Counted from the first letter of the stretch, positions 21,341 to 32,950 are shown. The stretch is 64,000 bases of DNA from Ditylenchus dipsaci (GCA_004194705.1 SADC01000913.1:124001-188000); one strand, 5' to 3'. The notes: a model not told the origin generated them from the letters alone. Numbers and translations: made by a program.

Positions 21341-23815
21341 CAAATCAGTATGAGCCTTTCCAACATTTCGACGATTCATTTTTTCATCTGACAGAGGAAG
21401 GTGGGAAATTTCATATTGTTCTTGCACGCCAAATTTTCAAAAAATATTTTATTCAGCAACTGCTTGATTCGGAGGGTTTACAAAAAGTTTATCTAGTGTG
21501 ACGTGTCAACAAAAAGAAAAAAGACAATCACACGGTATTTTTTTGATATCCGTTCAAACATGCGTATGTGTAATTTTCTTAGGTGAATGCAAATCGAATT
21601 GGAAACAACTGAATGCTCTTTGTTTAACAGCTAAGCCTCCAGGGGACCAATTAAAGAGATATCGTAAGATTTAGGGGTGGTCATCAAACACAACCGTTAA
21701 GCAAAACACTAAGATCGAGCAAAATTTTGATTTTGTGAAACTTTTGTCTGAAAAAATTTCTTCTTGATTTGAGGTCGTCGGCAAATTTTTCAAGAATGTG
21801 ACTGTTCATGTAACCCTCATACTAAACCAATATTTTCGAAGCAAAAAAACCGATCGTGTTTACAAATTTTCTGCTGGGAAAAAAATTCTTATCATTTTAC
21901 CCAAAGAAATTCTTAATACAGCCTGTATTTTTCCAAGAAATCTTTTAGCAAAAATATTTTTCAGAGAAGAGATAAATGGAGAAAAGCTTTAAAAATCAAT
22001 TTTCCCATACTGCTGCTTCTGTTATACACATCTATTGAAACATCTAATTACATTTCGATCTAGTTAAAAAAGTGTTTCGGTATGAAAATCTCTAAATATT
22101 TCTTAAATTACCGACAAAAACAAAAACCTAGCATTCCGGCACCCCAGGATTTCATCCCTACATTTGGGACTGCATCCTAGCCTTATCTGTTCCATATTTG
22201 CTTATGGCTACTACACTTGGAAACAGCACACTAAAAAGGTGGACAATCGGAGAGAAAAATTGAGGATCTGGAGAAAAAGGTCGACCGACTGGAATCAGAC
22301 TTCAAGAACTTCAACAAATACAAGCCGTTAAGCTACAGCAACCTTGGGAAATGAGCGGAAACACTGATGAGGAATAAATTAGGAAAGCATTCTTGAAAAA
22401 TAGTCCCTTATCTAATTTTTTCGTAAGAAATCTAAAATATTTTTTTAAATGTGAGGTGTGTCAAGAATTTCAAGCACTTTTTAAATAAAAAAAACTTTTT
22501 TTGGAACCTTTTTCGAAAATTTGACTCATTTTGCTCTGGCAATTTTTTTGGTACATAATTTCAAGACCAGTAATTTTGCTTAGGCTCAAAAGCTATTTCA
22601 TATTGTCTTTTTTCATAAAAGCTGTACAAAACGCCTCTAACCGAACTTTTTTTTCTGACTTTGCAGTAGGGTCTAGTTGATTATTTTCGGTTATGCTAAG
22701 TCAGGATGGTCAGATCCATGAATTCACTTTGGAATTTCTCGTATATTAATGGAAAATTCTACAGTTGATTTGGGGTCTCATCCTGAGTCAGAATCAGCGA
22801 AAATAGTCATTGAGACAAAAACATGAGTAAAAGCGATTTTTGAACCGATCGATTCAAAAAATTCACTGAGTCCTACCCTATTATTAAGCAAAAAAAGTGA
22901 GAACAATCTGAGTCAATTGCTCGGAATTTTAAAATACTATTACAAAAAGTATTGGCAGAAAGATTTTGTAAATTTTCGAAAAAGTGTCGAAAAAATTCTG
23001 TACACACCCTGAATATGTATTGTATCAGTTTACTAAAATCGCAAAAATGTTGTAGCCCATTTTTTCAAGTTTAGAAAATAAAATAGATTGTTAAAATATA
23101 ATTTTTGACAAATGTGGACATCTCAAAACGTGTATTAACATTTATTGTGCGGGGTCAAAATTAAAAAAATGAGCTTTCAGAAATATTTCTACTTACAGAA
23201 ATAACACAAATTTAGGGAAAAATAACGTTTGCCTTTACTAGAAAACAACATAACTCTGGTATGGCGAGGTTTGCACAAAAACATTTTCTAGATTTATTTT
23301 TGCGACACAATCAACTCTCGATCAGTGTTTCAAAAATGAGAATGCCAGAATATATGGAATCAGGATCAGAACCTAGTCAAATTCGGACTAAATTATCGTC
23401 TTCATTCTGGCATTCTCATTTTTAAAAACACTGGCCACCCGTTGAAGTTCGTTCCCGCCTATGGTCTGACATTTTTTTACTTCAATTTTCTAAACGAATC
23501 TACTCCGTCAGTACAGTACCGAAATCGTAGCGATCACTATCTTAAAGCCACTCATTTCCACTTATATCCGTGGCTATCCATGTGTTTCTTATTTTGAATA
23601 CAGTCGACGCTCTCCATTGCGTCCGGCTGGGGCCGGCCCGACCCGGACGCAATGGAGAGCTGGATGCAATGAAGAGCGGACGCAATGGAGAGAGTCATAG
23701 TATTGAACTATTCACAGCCGGACGCTATGGAGAGCGGACCTCCTCTCCCACCTCTAATCATCATCTCTCATCCCCTCATTTTTTGACTAGGATTAGAGTA
23801 ACAGTTTTAGAGTTA

Positions 23816-23997
23816 CAGTCAAACCTCGATATAGTGACACCCTTGGGCCGGCCTTCAGGTGTCACTATACTGGAGTGTCACTATATTGGAGTGTCAATTT
23901 AGTCATTTTATTTAAGCCAAAATTAGATTGACTGATCTTAGGGTGTCACTATTGGAGGTGTCACTGATTGGAGTGTCACTATATCGAGGTTTGACTG
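23816..23997. mobile_element. TA-flanked MITE, CAGTC family, word TATAGTGACACC
   Basis: CAGTCAAACCTCGATATAGT at left and its inverse at right, TA flanks. GGTGTCACTATA words recur five to six times. It is nested in 23601-24675. Confidence 0.8.
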
Positions 23998-24218
23998 TAA
24001 GCCATTTTTGATTTACAATTTCAAAATTTTTCATGGGTTGAAAAATAATCCCCCTGGGGATATAAAAGAGCCTACAAAGAAATCTTTGCTCAGCTCTTCT
24101 CGATTCTTTCAAGCAAAGCTTCGATGATTTTCTTCTGTTTCCAGAGTGATCACTCTTCGTTTGCCAGGAGTTGAGGCTAAGAGTTAATAAACGGAATTTT
24201 GACAAGAACAATTAACTA

Positions 24219-24310
24219 CCGTATTTTCACTAATAGATTATGACTTCCTCCTTCTGAGTAGTAGGATTGGAAAATAAACGCGCCCCGGGGCAGTTATTAG
24301 AGAAAATCGG
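24219..24310. mobile_element. Short CCGTATTT-family MITE
   Basis: CCGTATTTTCACTAATAGAT at left and GTTATTAGAGAAAATCGG at right, TA flanks, 92 bp. Probably an internally deleted copy. Confidence 0.6.
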
Positions 24311-24764
24311 TATGCAATAACTATATATCACAAAAAACTACACGATCACAAAATTTCAGAAAACGGAAAGAACACTGGCAGTGCAAAAAACAATGTTGTG
24401 AACAATGTTTTCCTTGCAGAACATATAAAAATAATTGGCTTTTACAACCCATTTTCACCTTTTGTCCCTAATTTAACAGGCGACGCATGGAGAGCCTTAA
24501 TTATAATGTCGGACCAGCCTCATCCGGACGCAATGGGGAGCTGGACGCAATGAAGAGCGAACGCAATGGGGAGAGTCGTTTATAGGTATTCATAGACAAC
24601 CAACCAAACCAAAAAAGGCGGACTTAATGGAGAGCTGGACGCAATGGGGAGCGACGCTATGGAGAGCGTCGACTGTATATGGCTTATTTTGTAGCTGAGT
24701 GAACAAGCTTCTTATGCATATTTATTTATTTTAACACATCACAAATTTCGAGACAAAAAGAGTA

Positions 24765-24998
24765 CCGTATTTCCTATAATTCAGCCCCCTCCCCGCCTAA
24801 CTTCAAGTGGTCTGAAAATCCTGTTTCATTACTGTTTCAAGCTGTCTAAAAAGTGCCTGCGATGGATTTCAAAAAGCTTACAGGCACTTTTTACACAGCT
24901 CAAACAGTAAATAAAAAAATGATTTTTGAACCACTTGAAGTTTGAAAAAATTGCATGCTTCTAATTGCCGTCCCGGGCGGCAATTAGAGGAAATACGG
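24765..24998. mobile_element. CCGTATTT-family MITE with palindromic core
   Basis: CCGTATTTCCTATAATTCAG at left, CAATTAGAGGAAATACGG at right, TA flanks. The core is a palindrome around TTCAAGTGGTCTGAAA and AAAGTGCCTG, which is also the core of 46609-46844, whose end words differ. Confidence 0.75.
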
Positions 24999-25004
24999 TA
25001 TTCA

Positions 25005-26670
25005 AAACTACTATACATTTTTTGAAATTAAGAATTTTATGATAACTTCTTATAATAATCTGTTTTTCTGTGATTTTTTTAAGATCTGATTATGAATTCA
25101 TATTCTACATGAAAAGCTGATTCTAAAGTTGCTGTGGCCTGATGTAATTTATGCTTTCTTATGAATAAATTTCAATTGAGTATGATGGTGTGAATGAATC
25201 TAAACACCACCCCATTTAGTTCACTTGACATTCTCTGGGGTCTAATGCATCGAAAGTACATCAAACTAGAAAAAAACATCGCCTGAAAAAGTACGATTCA
25301 CATCCCTGCAAAATACCCATAATACGGGTATCTGATATTTGTTTATTTTATTTTTTAATAAATGTCTTTTATTTACAAAATTTTATTTTTGAGTCTTGTG
25401 CATTTAGCACTCAAAATAACCAACAACTCAAAATGACCATGTCACCGAATTTGTTTTGCCCCCTCCGTTATCCGTTTTAACGTTATCTGTTTACCTGATA
25501 GATCGAACACCTAAAAAGTTAAAACGACAATTGCAGCAATAACTAGAATGTTATTTACGCTAAAAAATAAAAAACTATTCTTAGAATATTAGGCCTAAGA
25601 ATTACGAATGGCTTTACGAATGCCAAACAAAGTCGTTCGAGAGAAGACAGAGACAATGATTTTAAATAGTGACAGAAACGCAGAAACCAGACCTGTCCGA
25701 GCCGATTTTCGGCCAAAACCGCGACTCGAAACTCCGCCCATAATTTTCTCAAAATCCCGACCCCGACATTTTAGCGAGACCCCAAATTTTCGGGACCCCT
25801 ATTTATTCGACTAAAGCTCAAAATGATAAGGTTTCGTCGTTTTTTTTAAGTTCAATTCGTCTTATTCGATGTTTATTTGTCTTTAGGATGTTTTGTGTGC
25901 AGTCTTCTGTGTGTATTTGTGTCCCGCTTAGTCAGTGTCCGCCTGCAGTGTTCACCAGCCTACCATTTAGGTAGTAAAACACGATTTGGATCGTTTGAGT
26001 ACCTTTCAGGGGGTTTAAGTTTCCATCCAGATGTTTGGAGCAGTATCCAGGTAGTTCAGGTACCATGCAACTAGTTGCCCTTATCCAGATGAAAGGGGCA
26101 CTGGATTATTCTATGAAAAAGTTGTTGCTATAAACATAGAGGTGTCGATTTATACTCAAATCTAAGAAAAATGGCTGTTTGTCGGCATAAATACGCAATT
26201 TATTAATATTTTTAATATCCAAAATCACTATGTAATGCGCTTTTTTACAGTTTGGTGATTTCTCTACAGAATGATATGCCTATTGTTGTTTTAGGATGAC
26301 CCAGCAATGAGTTACGGATAGGTTTAAGTTGAAAGACCTGAAAAATGGCTTAAATAATGTAAAAAGGGGTTTTTTAGGTCTTTCATTTTTTTTAAATTTC
26401 AATGGATATTAAAATATTAAGAAAAATTGAAAAATGTCATTTCTTATAACCAAACTACTAAATCAAAAAAATCCCCAGGAAAATGGCACGATTTTGCTAT
26501 TTGTTATATCTACAAAAGTTTCGAAAGCTTGCTTATTTTTCAATTCAAATTCGATTTCGCAGAAATTCATAGGTGTTCGATTTTTTTTGTTCACTACTGT
26601 ATTTGTTAGATTTTAGTTGTGATGAGCTGGTGTTTTTAATTTTCATGATGGCGCATATGAAAGCCCAGCA
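25005..26670. other. No recognisable gene
   Basis: AT-rich. A 60-85 codon frame set at 25555-25814 and 26427-26827 lacks motifs. CGAC-rich words at 25690-25800 (CCCGACCCCGACATTTTAG) may be an element end. Confidence 0.45.
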
Positions 26671-26679
26671 TCATGGCAC

Positions 26680-27065
26680 ACAAAGCGTGGTAAAATATCG
26701 ATTACGACGGTCAATGAATTTTTTTTTGAAATTTTTGATCAAAATCGTTAATTTTCAGCCAAAAGTTTCTCAAAAGTCACCCAAATCTCATCTTGAATCC
26801 GAATCCGTTGAGATCAGATCGAAATAATTTTATGGGCTGATATATAGCTATTTTGAGTAGATGGATCAGGAATTTGGCACCATTCACCTATTTTAATGGG
26901 TATCTCAGTCTATAAAAATATTTTGATCTGATCTCAACGGATTCGGATTCAAGATGAGAATTTGGTTTTAGGGTCGACTTTCCAGAAACTTTTGGCCTGA
27001 AATTGACGATTTTGATCAAAAATTTCGAAAAAAAATTCATTGACCGTCGGTAATCGATAGCCGTC
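26680..27065. repeat. Inverted repeat pair with about 180-bp arms
   Basis: CGATTACGACGGTCAATGAA through GATTCGGATTCAAGATGAGA is repeated inverted (26900-27065). Internal landmarks are TTTTTGATCAAAATCG and CGGATTCGGATTC. Confidence 0.7.
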
Positions 27066-27255
27066 CAAGGGCATATAGAACGTGTGTAATTACATAAAGA
27101 TACTTAGAAAAATTTAGTCAAAAAAATTAATTACATGCAGATGCTGATTTTGGCATCCAGATGTCCTGTTTGATGTTTTCGAAAAAATTCTACTCGACCC
27201 TGTTTTAATTAACAATATATGAACAAATTCAAAAAAATAAAATATTTAAATGATA

Positions 27256-27513
27256 CCGTATAACCTCTATTAAACGGGCATGCCCGTTAATTTTCAACCC
27301 CTAAAAAATCGAAAAAAAATATTTTTGATTTTGAGATTTTTGGGTATTCAAAAAAATCTAAAAAGCGGAATCAACTAAGATCGAGGTGATCAAGAAACGC
27401 GAAAAACAGATTTGCAAAAAAAATTTTTTGCGCTGAGATATAGGTCCTTGAGGGTGCCGTTTATTAGAGGGTGTCCGTTTATTGGAGGTGTCCGTTTAAT
27501 AGAGGTTTTACGG
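27256..27513. mobile_element. CCGTATAACC MITE, word CCGTTTATTAGAGG
   Basis: TA-flanked. The left word is TCTATTAAACGGGCATGCCC. The right side carries three tandem variants (GCCGTTTATTAGAGGG, TCCGTTTATTGGAGG, TCCGTTTAATAGAGG). The core with TTTGAGATTTTTGGGT and GAGATATAGGTCC is shared with 4161, 5378, 45862 and 61020. Confidence 0.8.
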
Positions 27514-27542
27514 TAAGTTAAATGCAAATTAAAAAAATGCAT

Positions 27543-27650
27543 TGTGAACACCTGAGAGTGAGAGGGGAGTGGGAGTGAGAGTTAAGGGTGTTCACAATGA
27601 CAACTTACTCTCGCTCTCACTCCCAATCTCACTCTCAGGCCATTAGCCTT
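27543..27650. repeat. GAGAGTGAGA inverted arrays
   Basis: CATTGTGAACACC with its inverse GGTGTTCACAATG brackets a GAGTGAGAGxGGAGTGGGAGTGAGAG array (27553-27588). A complementary CTCTCACTCC array follows at 27605-27640. Confidence 0.6.
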
Positions 27651-28312
27651 TTTTCGTTTTTCATCCTTATTCCGCTTTTTTACCAGTTTAGATGCCCCCC
27701 CGTCAGGATTTTTAGCCTATTTAGAGCGATCTAAGCCGAGATATGGGTCTTTAAAAATGTAAAATTCGCCAGCTAGAATATAATGCTGACTGGCATCAGG
27801 TTTCGAACATGAACAATTTTTAAAGACCCATATCTCGGCATAGATCGCTCCATAGCAGATTCTGCGACCGGTTCCGTGATCAGCATTTACAGAGCTATTT
27901 TTTGGTGTATAAGGTTTTTTAATAGGCCACGGTTGTAGTGCACTTCCCGTGTAAGTAATCCATAGGTTGGATAAATCATAACATTTGGATATCTCTCATA
28001 ATCTTTTTTCTTTTTCTTTTCTGCAAAAAATGATACTTGTCATTATATGTTGCTGCTCTACGAGATCATGACGCTCTATCAGAGGATATAAAAAAATTTT
28101 TGCTCGACCCTGTTTTTGCATTTATTATAAACACAAAACATATCGTAAATTATTATCTTATAGCAACATATGATAATGATAACAAGAGCAGTAAATTTCA
28201 CAGGTGCGCTATGTTGTCATAAAGTCAAGCTGAATAATTGTAGCACCAAATATATATCCGAAAATCTAATTTTTTATGCCTCAGATGGTAGTGAAGGTAC
28301 CTAGAAAGGTAT

Positions 28313-28613
28313 GCAACCAACTCGCCAACGTCGAATCTCGCCAACGTAAAAGACTGCCAAAGTCAAATCTCGCCACGGCGAATTTCGTCAACGCGGAACT
28401 TGACAACAGCAAAACGCGCCAACGAAGAAACTCGCCGACAAAATTTGATTAAAACGGCTCCTACGCCGGTCATAAACGCGCAGTAACATAGAATTTTAAG
28501 GAAGTGATGACTTGCGACTTGCGAGTTTGCGTTGGTTAGTTTTGCCGTTAGTGAGTCTTTCGCGTTTGCGATTTTTTAGCGTTGGCGAGTTGTGGCGTTG
28601 GCGAGTTGGTTGC
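28313..28613. mobile_element. Foldback element, word ACTCGCCAACG
   Basis: Ends GCAACCAACTCGCCAACG and inverted CGTTGGCGAGTTGGTTGC. Left array of CTCGCCAACGxxG units to about 28440, right inverted array from about 28515. The spacer is non-coding. Confidence 0.75.
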
Positions 28614-28642
28614 GTCCCGAATTCTGTTGCAGTATTCATAAA

Positions 28643-29360
28643 GGATGGTATTTTTTTCTCACCGCAAACACTTGAAAATCACCGCAAATTATTTTTTTCT
28701 CACCGCAATTTGATCTTCCGCAAAATACTTTTTCTCACCGCAAAAATACTTTTTTCCCCCGCAAACCTAATTTCTGTCAAGACCAACCAAATTTTGCATA
28801 ATTTTGCAAGAATTCAAATTTTTCAGCCTGAAAATGACTTGGATTGTTCAGAATCCCACCCCGGAATGGCCAGAAGCCCTAAAAGTTGGTTTTTTAAGGG
28901 TTTACTAAAGGGGGTATACTTTTTGCGAAAATTCGATTGGGCGGATCAGAATTCCGGTCCGATCGGCATAATCGCTCAGAACTTCAGGTTAATGACGGTT
29001 GGAGTGGTTCAGGGCGGAATTCTGAGCGATTAAGTCGATCGGACCGGAATCTGATCCGCCCATCGAATTTTCGCAAAAGGTTTACCCCCCTTTAGTAAAA
29101 CCTCAAAAAAAACCAACTTTTAGGGCTTCTGCCATTCGGGGTGGGATTCTGAACAATCCAAGTCATTTTCAGGCTGAAAATTTGAATTCTTGCAAAATTA
29201 TGCAAAATTTGGTTGGTCTTGGACAGAAAATTAGGTTTGCGGGGGGAAAATAGTATTTTGCGGTGAGAAAAAAGTATTTGCGGGAAGATCAAATTGCGGT
29301 GAGAAAAAATAATTTGCGGTGCATTCGCAGTGTATTTGCGGTGAGAAAAAAATATTATCC
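28643..29360. mobile_element. Non-autonomous MULE foldback, second copy of the CTCACCGCAAA type
   Basis: Perfect 9-bp duplication ATTCATAAA (28634-28642 and 29361-29369). Ends GGATGGTATTTTTTTCTC and inverted GGATAATATTTTTTTCTC. Arrays and core are as in 19386-20175, with length differences mainly in homopolymers. Confidence 0.92.
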
Positions 29361-29604
29361 ATTCATAAAACACCTTCATTTTTTATATTGAAGGGTTTCT
29401 ATTAGAAAAAATTCTATGGGTTTTGGATTTCATACATTTGATGAGTATTTAACCAGGATTTGGTGTCACTAAACCCGCATCCCCAATGACTGATCCGAAC
29501 CCTCACTCTCCATTGGGGACACCGAAATTCCAAACTTTCATTACTTCTCACTCATATCCGCAACTAACTCCAATAACCGATTAGGGTTTGGAGTGAGGTT
29601 CCTT

Positions 29605-29995
29605 ATGGCTCGTTCATATACTTCGAGTTCGGATTTCAATAACATTTTTTGGTCAAAGAGGCACATATTTTCAATATTTTTTAAAGTGCTAACATCTATA
29701 ACATCTCACAATTCTAGTTTCTAATAATGTATTATTTGTTGGAATGTGCTCACAAAATGTGGTACCGAAATCAAAAGTATGGCACAAATCAGAAAAAAGG
29801 GATTGTTTATGATTTGTATCGTATTTTTTATTTTTTGTACCATATCTTGTGAGCACATTTCAACAAATGATACATCATTAGAAACTAGAATCACAGGGCT
29901 ACCGAATGATGTTATCACATCAAAAAAATATTAAAAATATGTGCCTCTTTGACCAAATATTGTTATTAGGATCCGAACTCGAAGTATGTGTACGA
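29605..29995. repeat. Foldback with about 180-bp arms
   Basis: GCTCGTTCATATACTTCGAG, TTTGGTCAAAGAGGCACATA and TTTGTTGGAATGTGCTCACA recur inverted after 29790. The centre is AT-rich (GGATTGTTTATGATTTG). Confidence 0.75.
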
Positions 29996-30057
29996 GCATC
30001 ACTCTTAAAACCCTCACTCTGACTCCTCCTTGTAACTTTTAAAATTACAGAGTTCAG

Positions 30058-30190
30058 ATGGTGAAAATTGCGCCAGAAATTCTCTTTGAGTGTTTGCAGT
30101 TTTTGAACGGCGTTGAATGTGCCCTTCTCCGTCCAACTTGTAGACAGTTTAACAGTCTCATTGACTACAAGTTAACACAGCACAAGAATC
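30058..30190 (+). CDS. F-box protein, isolated first exon
   Basis: The exon runs 44 codons plus one base from ATG 30058 to a GTAAG donor at 30191. PEILFECLQFLNGVECALLR followed by PTCRQFNSLID is a good F-box: Pro-x-Glu-Ile-Leu start, Leu-x-x-Leu and the conserved final Phe/Leu-Ile pattern. F-box proteins recruit substrates to Skp1-cullin ubiquitin ligases. No downstream exon could be recognised. Within 300 bp the sequence changes into inverted words (CGATTCGCTACAC) and dispersed repeats. It is either a gene truncated by transposons or one with very diverged later exons. Confidence 0.65.
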
Positions 30191-30459
30191 GTAAGTTTTT
30201 TTTATAGCTATTACATTATAGCTGTCTTAAAAATTAGTTTTGCGCATAACGGACTCACTCGGTTTTCATTACCATATGTCCGTTTATATGGACTGATCTG
30301 CAATTTGCTACACATTGCGATTCACTACGGCGATTCGCTACACTTATTATGAAGATGTGTTTGACTATGAAGTAAACGATCTTTTCTACTGGAGCTTGGC
30401 AAAAAAAGTTTCAATGTGCATTTTATGATGAAGAGTCTAACTCGGAATTATGAGTGCGT

Positions 30460-30565
30460 GAGTGCGCGTAAGTAAGTGTGCGCATCTCTAACCGACCAAG
30501 CCCCCTGCGTCCCCAAAGGGTGCCCAGGTGGCTTAGGATTGAGATGCGCACACTTACTTACTTAG
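30460..30565. repeat. Short inverted repeat TAAGTAAGTGTGCGCATCTC
   Basis: TAAGTAAGTGTGCGCATCTC and its inverse GAGATGCGCACACTTACTTA flank a GC-rich CCCCxxxxxGGG segment. Part of the arm is shared with the dispersed repeat at 1-215. Confidence 0.7.
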
Positions 30566-30839
30566 ACATGATTCGAGCAAGACTTTTGATTAAAATATTA
30601 TAGAGACTCTTTTTGCCCAGCTCCAGTGACCGAAACAGGTGGAAACCACCAAATAAGGTATCTGAGTACCTTCCAGAACGGCCAGGAAGTCGGTTTTTGG
30701 TTTAAAAACATTTTTGTGGAAAGTGCTTTCCCAATTATTTTTTCATTTTTTTATACATAAAAGCGGTCTAATTGCGTAAAAACGAGTTTAAACGGTTCCG
30801 GGCCAATACGCAACCAAGGCAATGCGACCCTTTCGGGGC

Positions 30840-30995
30840 TTGGAGTTGAGATGCGCACACCCACATACCTTAGATACAAATCACTAGAAAGTGACTCTGG
30901 ATGCATGAATAGCATGCATACCAGAGTTTATTTATACGGTAGGCCCCAGTAAACAAACTATGTTCAAACTCTATCCTTTGGGGTATCTAAATACC
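30840..30995. repeat. Dispersed GC-headed repeat, copy 2
   Basis: GAGATGCGCACACCCACATA, AAATCACTAGAAAGTGACTC, GGATGCATG, GGTAGGCCCCAGT as in copy 1 at 1-215. Confidence 0.75.
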
Positions 30996-31092
30996 CTTTT
31001 GGGTGGTTCATCTTGGTCCCCCAAGGCAAAAAGTCAAATTTGACGAACATTTTATTGAAAACCCCTATTTTTGGTAAAGAGATGTGTTAAAC

Positions 31093-31361
31093 TAGGGTTG
31101 TGAAACGGAAAGTTATCCAGAAAACTTTCCGGAAAGTTTCCGGAAAACTTTCCGACAGGAAAATGCGGAAAGTTTCCATGGACAGAAATTAGAATACTAG
31201 TAGCTGTAAAGTTACACAAAAAAAATTGTACAGTTTCGTATATAATGTGTGTGATCACTGCTAATTTTTGTCCATTTCTGTCCAAATTTGTCCATTTCTG
31301 TCCAGAAAACTTTCCGGAAAACTTTCGATTCTTTTCTGCCCGGACAGTTTTCACAACCCTA
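31093..31361. mobile_element. hAT-like MITE, word GAAAACTTTCCGG
   Basis: Ends TAGGGTTGTGAAA and inverted TAGGGTTGTGAAAAC. Flanks TGTTAAAC and GTTTAAAC differ only by one T in a run, fitting an 8-bp hAT duplication. Array of GAAAACTTTCCGGAAAGTTT at left and inverted words at right. Confidence 0.75.
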
Positions 31362-31639
31362 GTTTAAACTACTTTCTGATTGTCTGATTGCATAAGCAGC
31401 TGTTTACAAATGGATAAAACATACCTTTAAAAAGGTGTAGTGAATCGCTATTTTGTAGTTTATATGATGGATGGTAGATCGAGCTAGCCATAAATCATGG
31501 CTTCAAATACTCAGATACCAGTTGTATCGGCACAGTACAGGCGCCTGGTAAAAACGTCAATTTTTGTAACTACAAAAACACGTAGGCTTTTTTATCGGGA
31601 CTTTTAGGAGACTCTCAGTGATCTATGTCTAAAAGCAAT

Positions 31640-31740
31640 CTACCTACATACCCACCCACCTGACCACCTAATTACCCTACCTGGCCAACCACCCAACCTT
31701 TAACACCACATACTCTAACTGGCCACCACACACAAAGAAA
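31640..31740. repeat. CCACC/ACCTACC-rich tract
   Basis: Irregular CCACC, ACCTACC and CCAACC motifs over about 100 bp. No partner or coding content. Confidence 0.5.
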
Positions 31741-31849
31741 ATCAAAATTAAATAATAAGTTTCAAATTCTTTTCAAAAACATTTTAATTTACTGAAGTTC
31801 CGTGTTCACTGTGGTCCTGGTTTTACGGATCCCAATCTTAAAATCGATA

Positions 31850-32310
31850 AAGGCGCATTTACAATGAGGATTCGTTTGCGGATGCTAAACAGATTACTCA
31901 CTAAGAATCGCGAAAACAGAATTCTCGCTTCTTTTACTTTTTTCCTAAAATATTCAGTTGGTGCGGTTTTTTTTGGTTCCAGTTGCTTAGTAGTTGCTTT
32001 TATCATGTAGATGAGGTTTAGGGCTACCAAATGAGCTATTGGTTGAATGAATATTGATCAAAAATTCAAATAAAATTTAAGAATCCGCCTACAATCCTAA
32101 CTAGATCGAGTGCGAATGCTTGGGCGTATTCTTTCTTTTTTTAACTCAATTTTATTAACAACATCTACTTTATCAATAGCTCATCTGGTAGCCCTGAATC
32201 TTAGCTGCAAGATAACACCAACAGTATGATTTAAACAAAGTTTTGGCCATTTCGAGTGTAAGTCTAGTATAGCATCCGCAAACAGCCTCTTCATTGTGTT
32301 TTTTATTTAC
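31850..32310. mobile_element. MITE with TTTGCGGATGCTAAA ends, copy 1
   Basis: CAATGAGGATTCGTTTGCGG and the inverse CCGCAAACAGCCTCTTCATT enclose TAGCTCATCTGGTAGCCCTG, also present inverted at about 32015-32035. The second copy is at 42775-43165. Confidence 0.7.
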
Positions 32311-32348
32311 CAAAATCTTTATTTACCAAATCTTTATTTTTTGTAATA

Positions 32349-32560
32349 CAGTCAACTCTCGATATAACGCACCCCCTCAGGTTCGTTCCCGCCTAGGGTC
32401 AGACACTTTTTTAACTCTATTTTTGAAACTTTTGCTGAACCTGATTCGGCAGTCTTATCAGAAATATCGTACAGATTCGATTCTGCAATCGTTTCTGAAA
32501 AAGTTTAAACTTTTGCCAGTAAGACCCGCGCCTCTCGATATAACGCCGCCACTTTTATAA
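32349..32560. mobile_element. Partial CAGTC-family MITE, word ATATAACGC
   Basis: Starts after TA with CAGTCAACTCTCGATATAAC. CTCTCGATATAACGCCGCC recurs at 32531 in the same, not inverted, orientation. The segment GTTCGTTCCCGCCTAGGGTC is shared with 33506-33922 and with the giant inverted repeat (about 12340 and 23445). Confidence 0.6.
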
Positions 32561-32950
32561 AATCGGACACAATATGACCAGTTGAACCAGCATCGACTTG
32601 AAGTCAGAAAAAGAGTACTATGAGTGCGACAAACAGATCACCCACATAAAAAACATTATGAAACAGCAAAACTGAAGAGCTGCAGCGAGTGAAGCACAGT
32701 AATATAACTCCAGAGGAGAAGGTCACGAAAGCTTTAATTGGAACTCAGCTTGAGAGAACTCAATGAGCAAAGTAGTGAATTGTGTGTGAAGTGGAAAGGC
32801 CTCAATAAGCATATGTGTCAAATTTTGGATCAATTAATCAATGTTTGGCGGGCTTATGGTGGGAGATTGAGCCCCACTAAGAAAGACTAATGCCACCTTG
32901 TTCCTTTATGCTTGTAAATGTACATTTGAATAAATATTTGGTATCGTTAA

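Larger units (their letters stand above)
12190..23600. repeat. Giant interrupted inverted repeat
   Basis: Left arm 12190-13335 plus 16035-16613 is repeated inverted as 22440-23600 plus 21716-22300. Landmarks include ATGGATAGCCACGGATATAA, GAGAATGCCAGAAT (itself palindromic), CATATTCAGGGTGTGTACAG, CTTGACACACCTCACATTT and CTTTTTAGTGTGCTGTTTCC. The left arm is split by about 2.7 kb of BEL/Pao sequence; the right arm has about 140-190 bp there instead, encoding in + orientation a short coiled coil (KIEDLEKKVDRLESDF). The centre (16.6-21.7 kb) holds a Mutator-like element and two array-ended foldbacks. Confidence 0.85.
23601..24675. mobile_element. TA-flanked MITE, CAGTC family, word CATTGCGTCC, with nested MITEs
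   Basis: Ends CAGTCGACGCTCTCCATTGC and its inverse, TA on both sides. The word GGACGCAATGGAGAG occurs at least seven times (23640-23740, 24480-24665). It contains the complete MITE 23816-23997 and the CCGTATTT-type 24219-24310. Confidence 0.8.
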
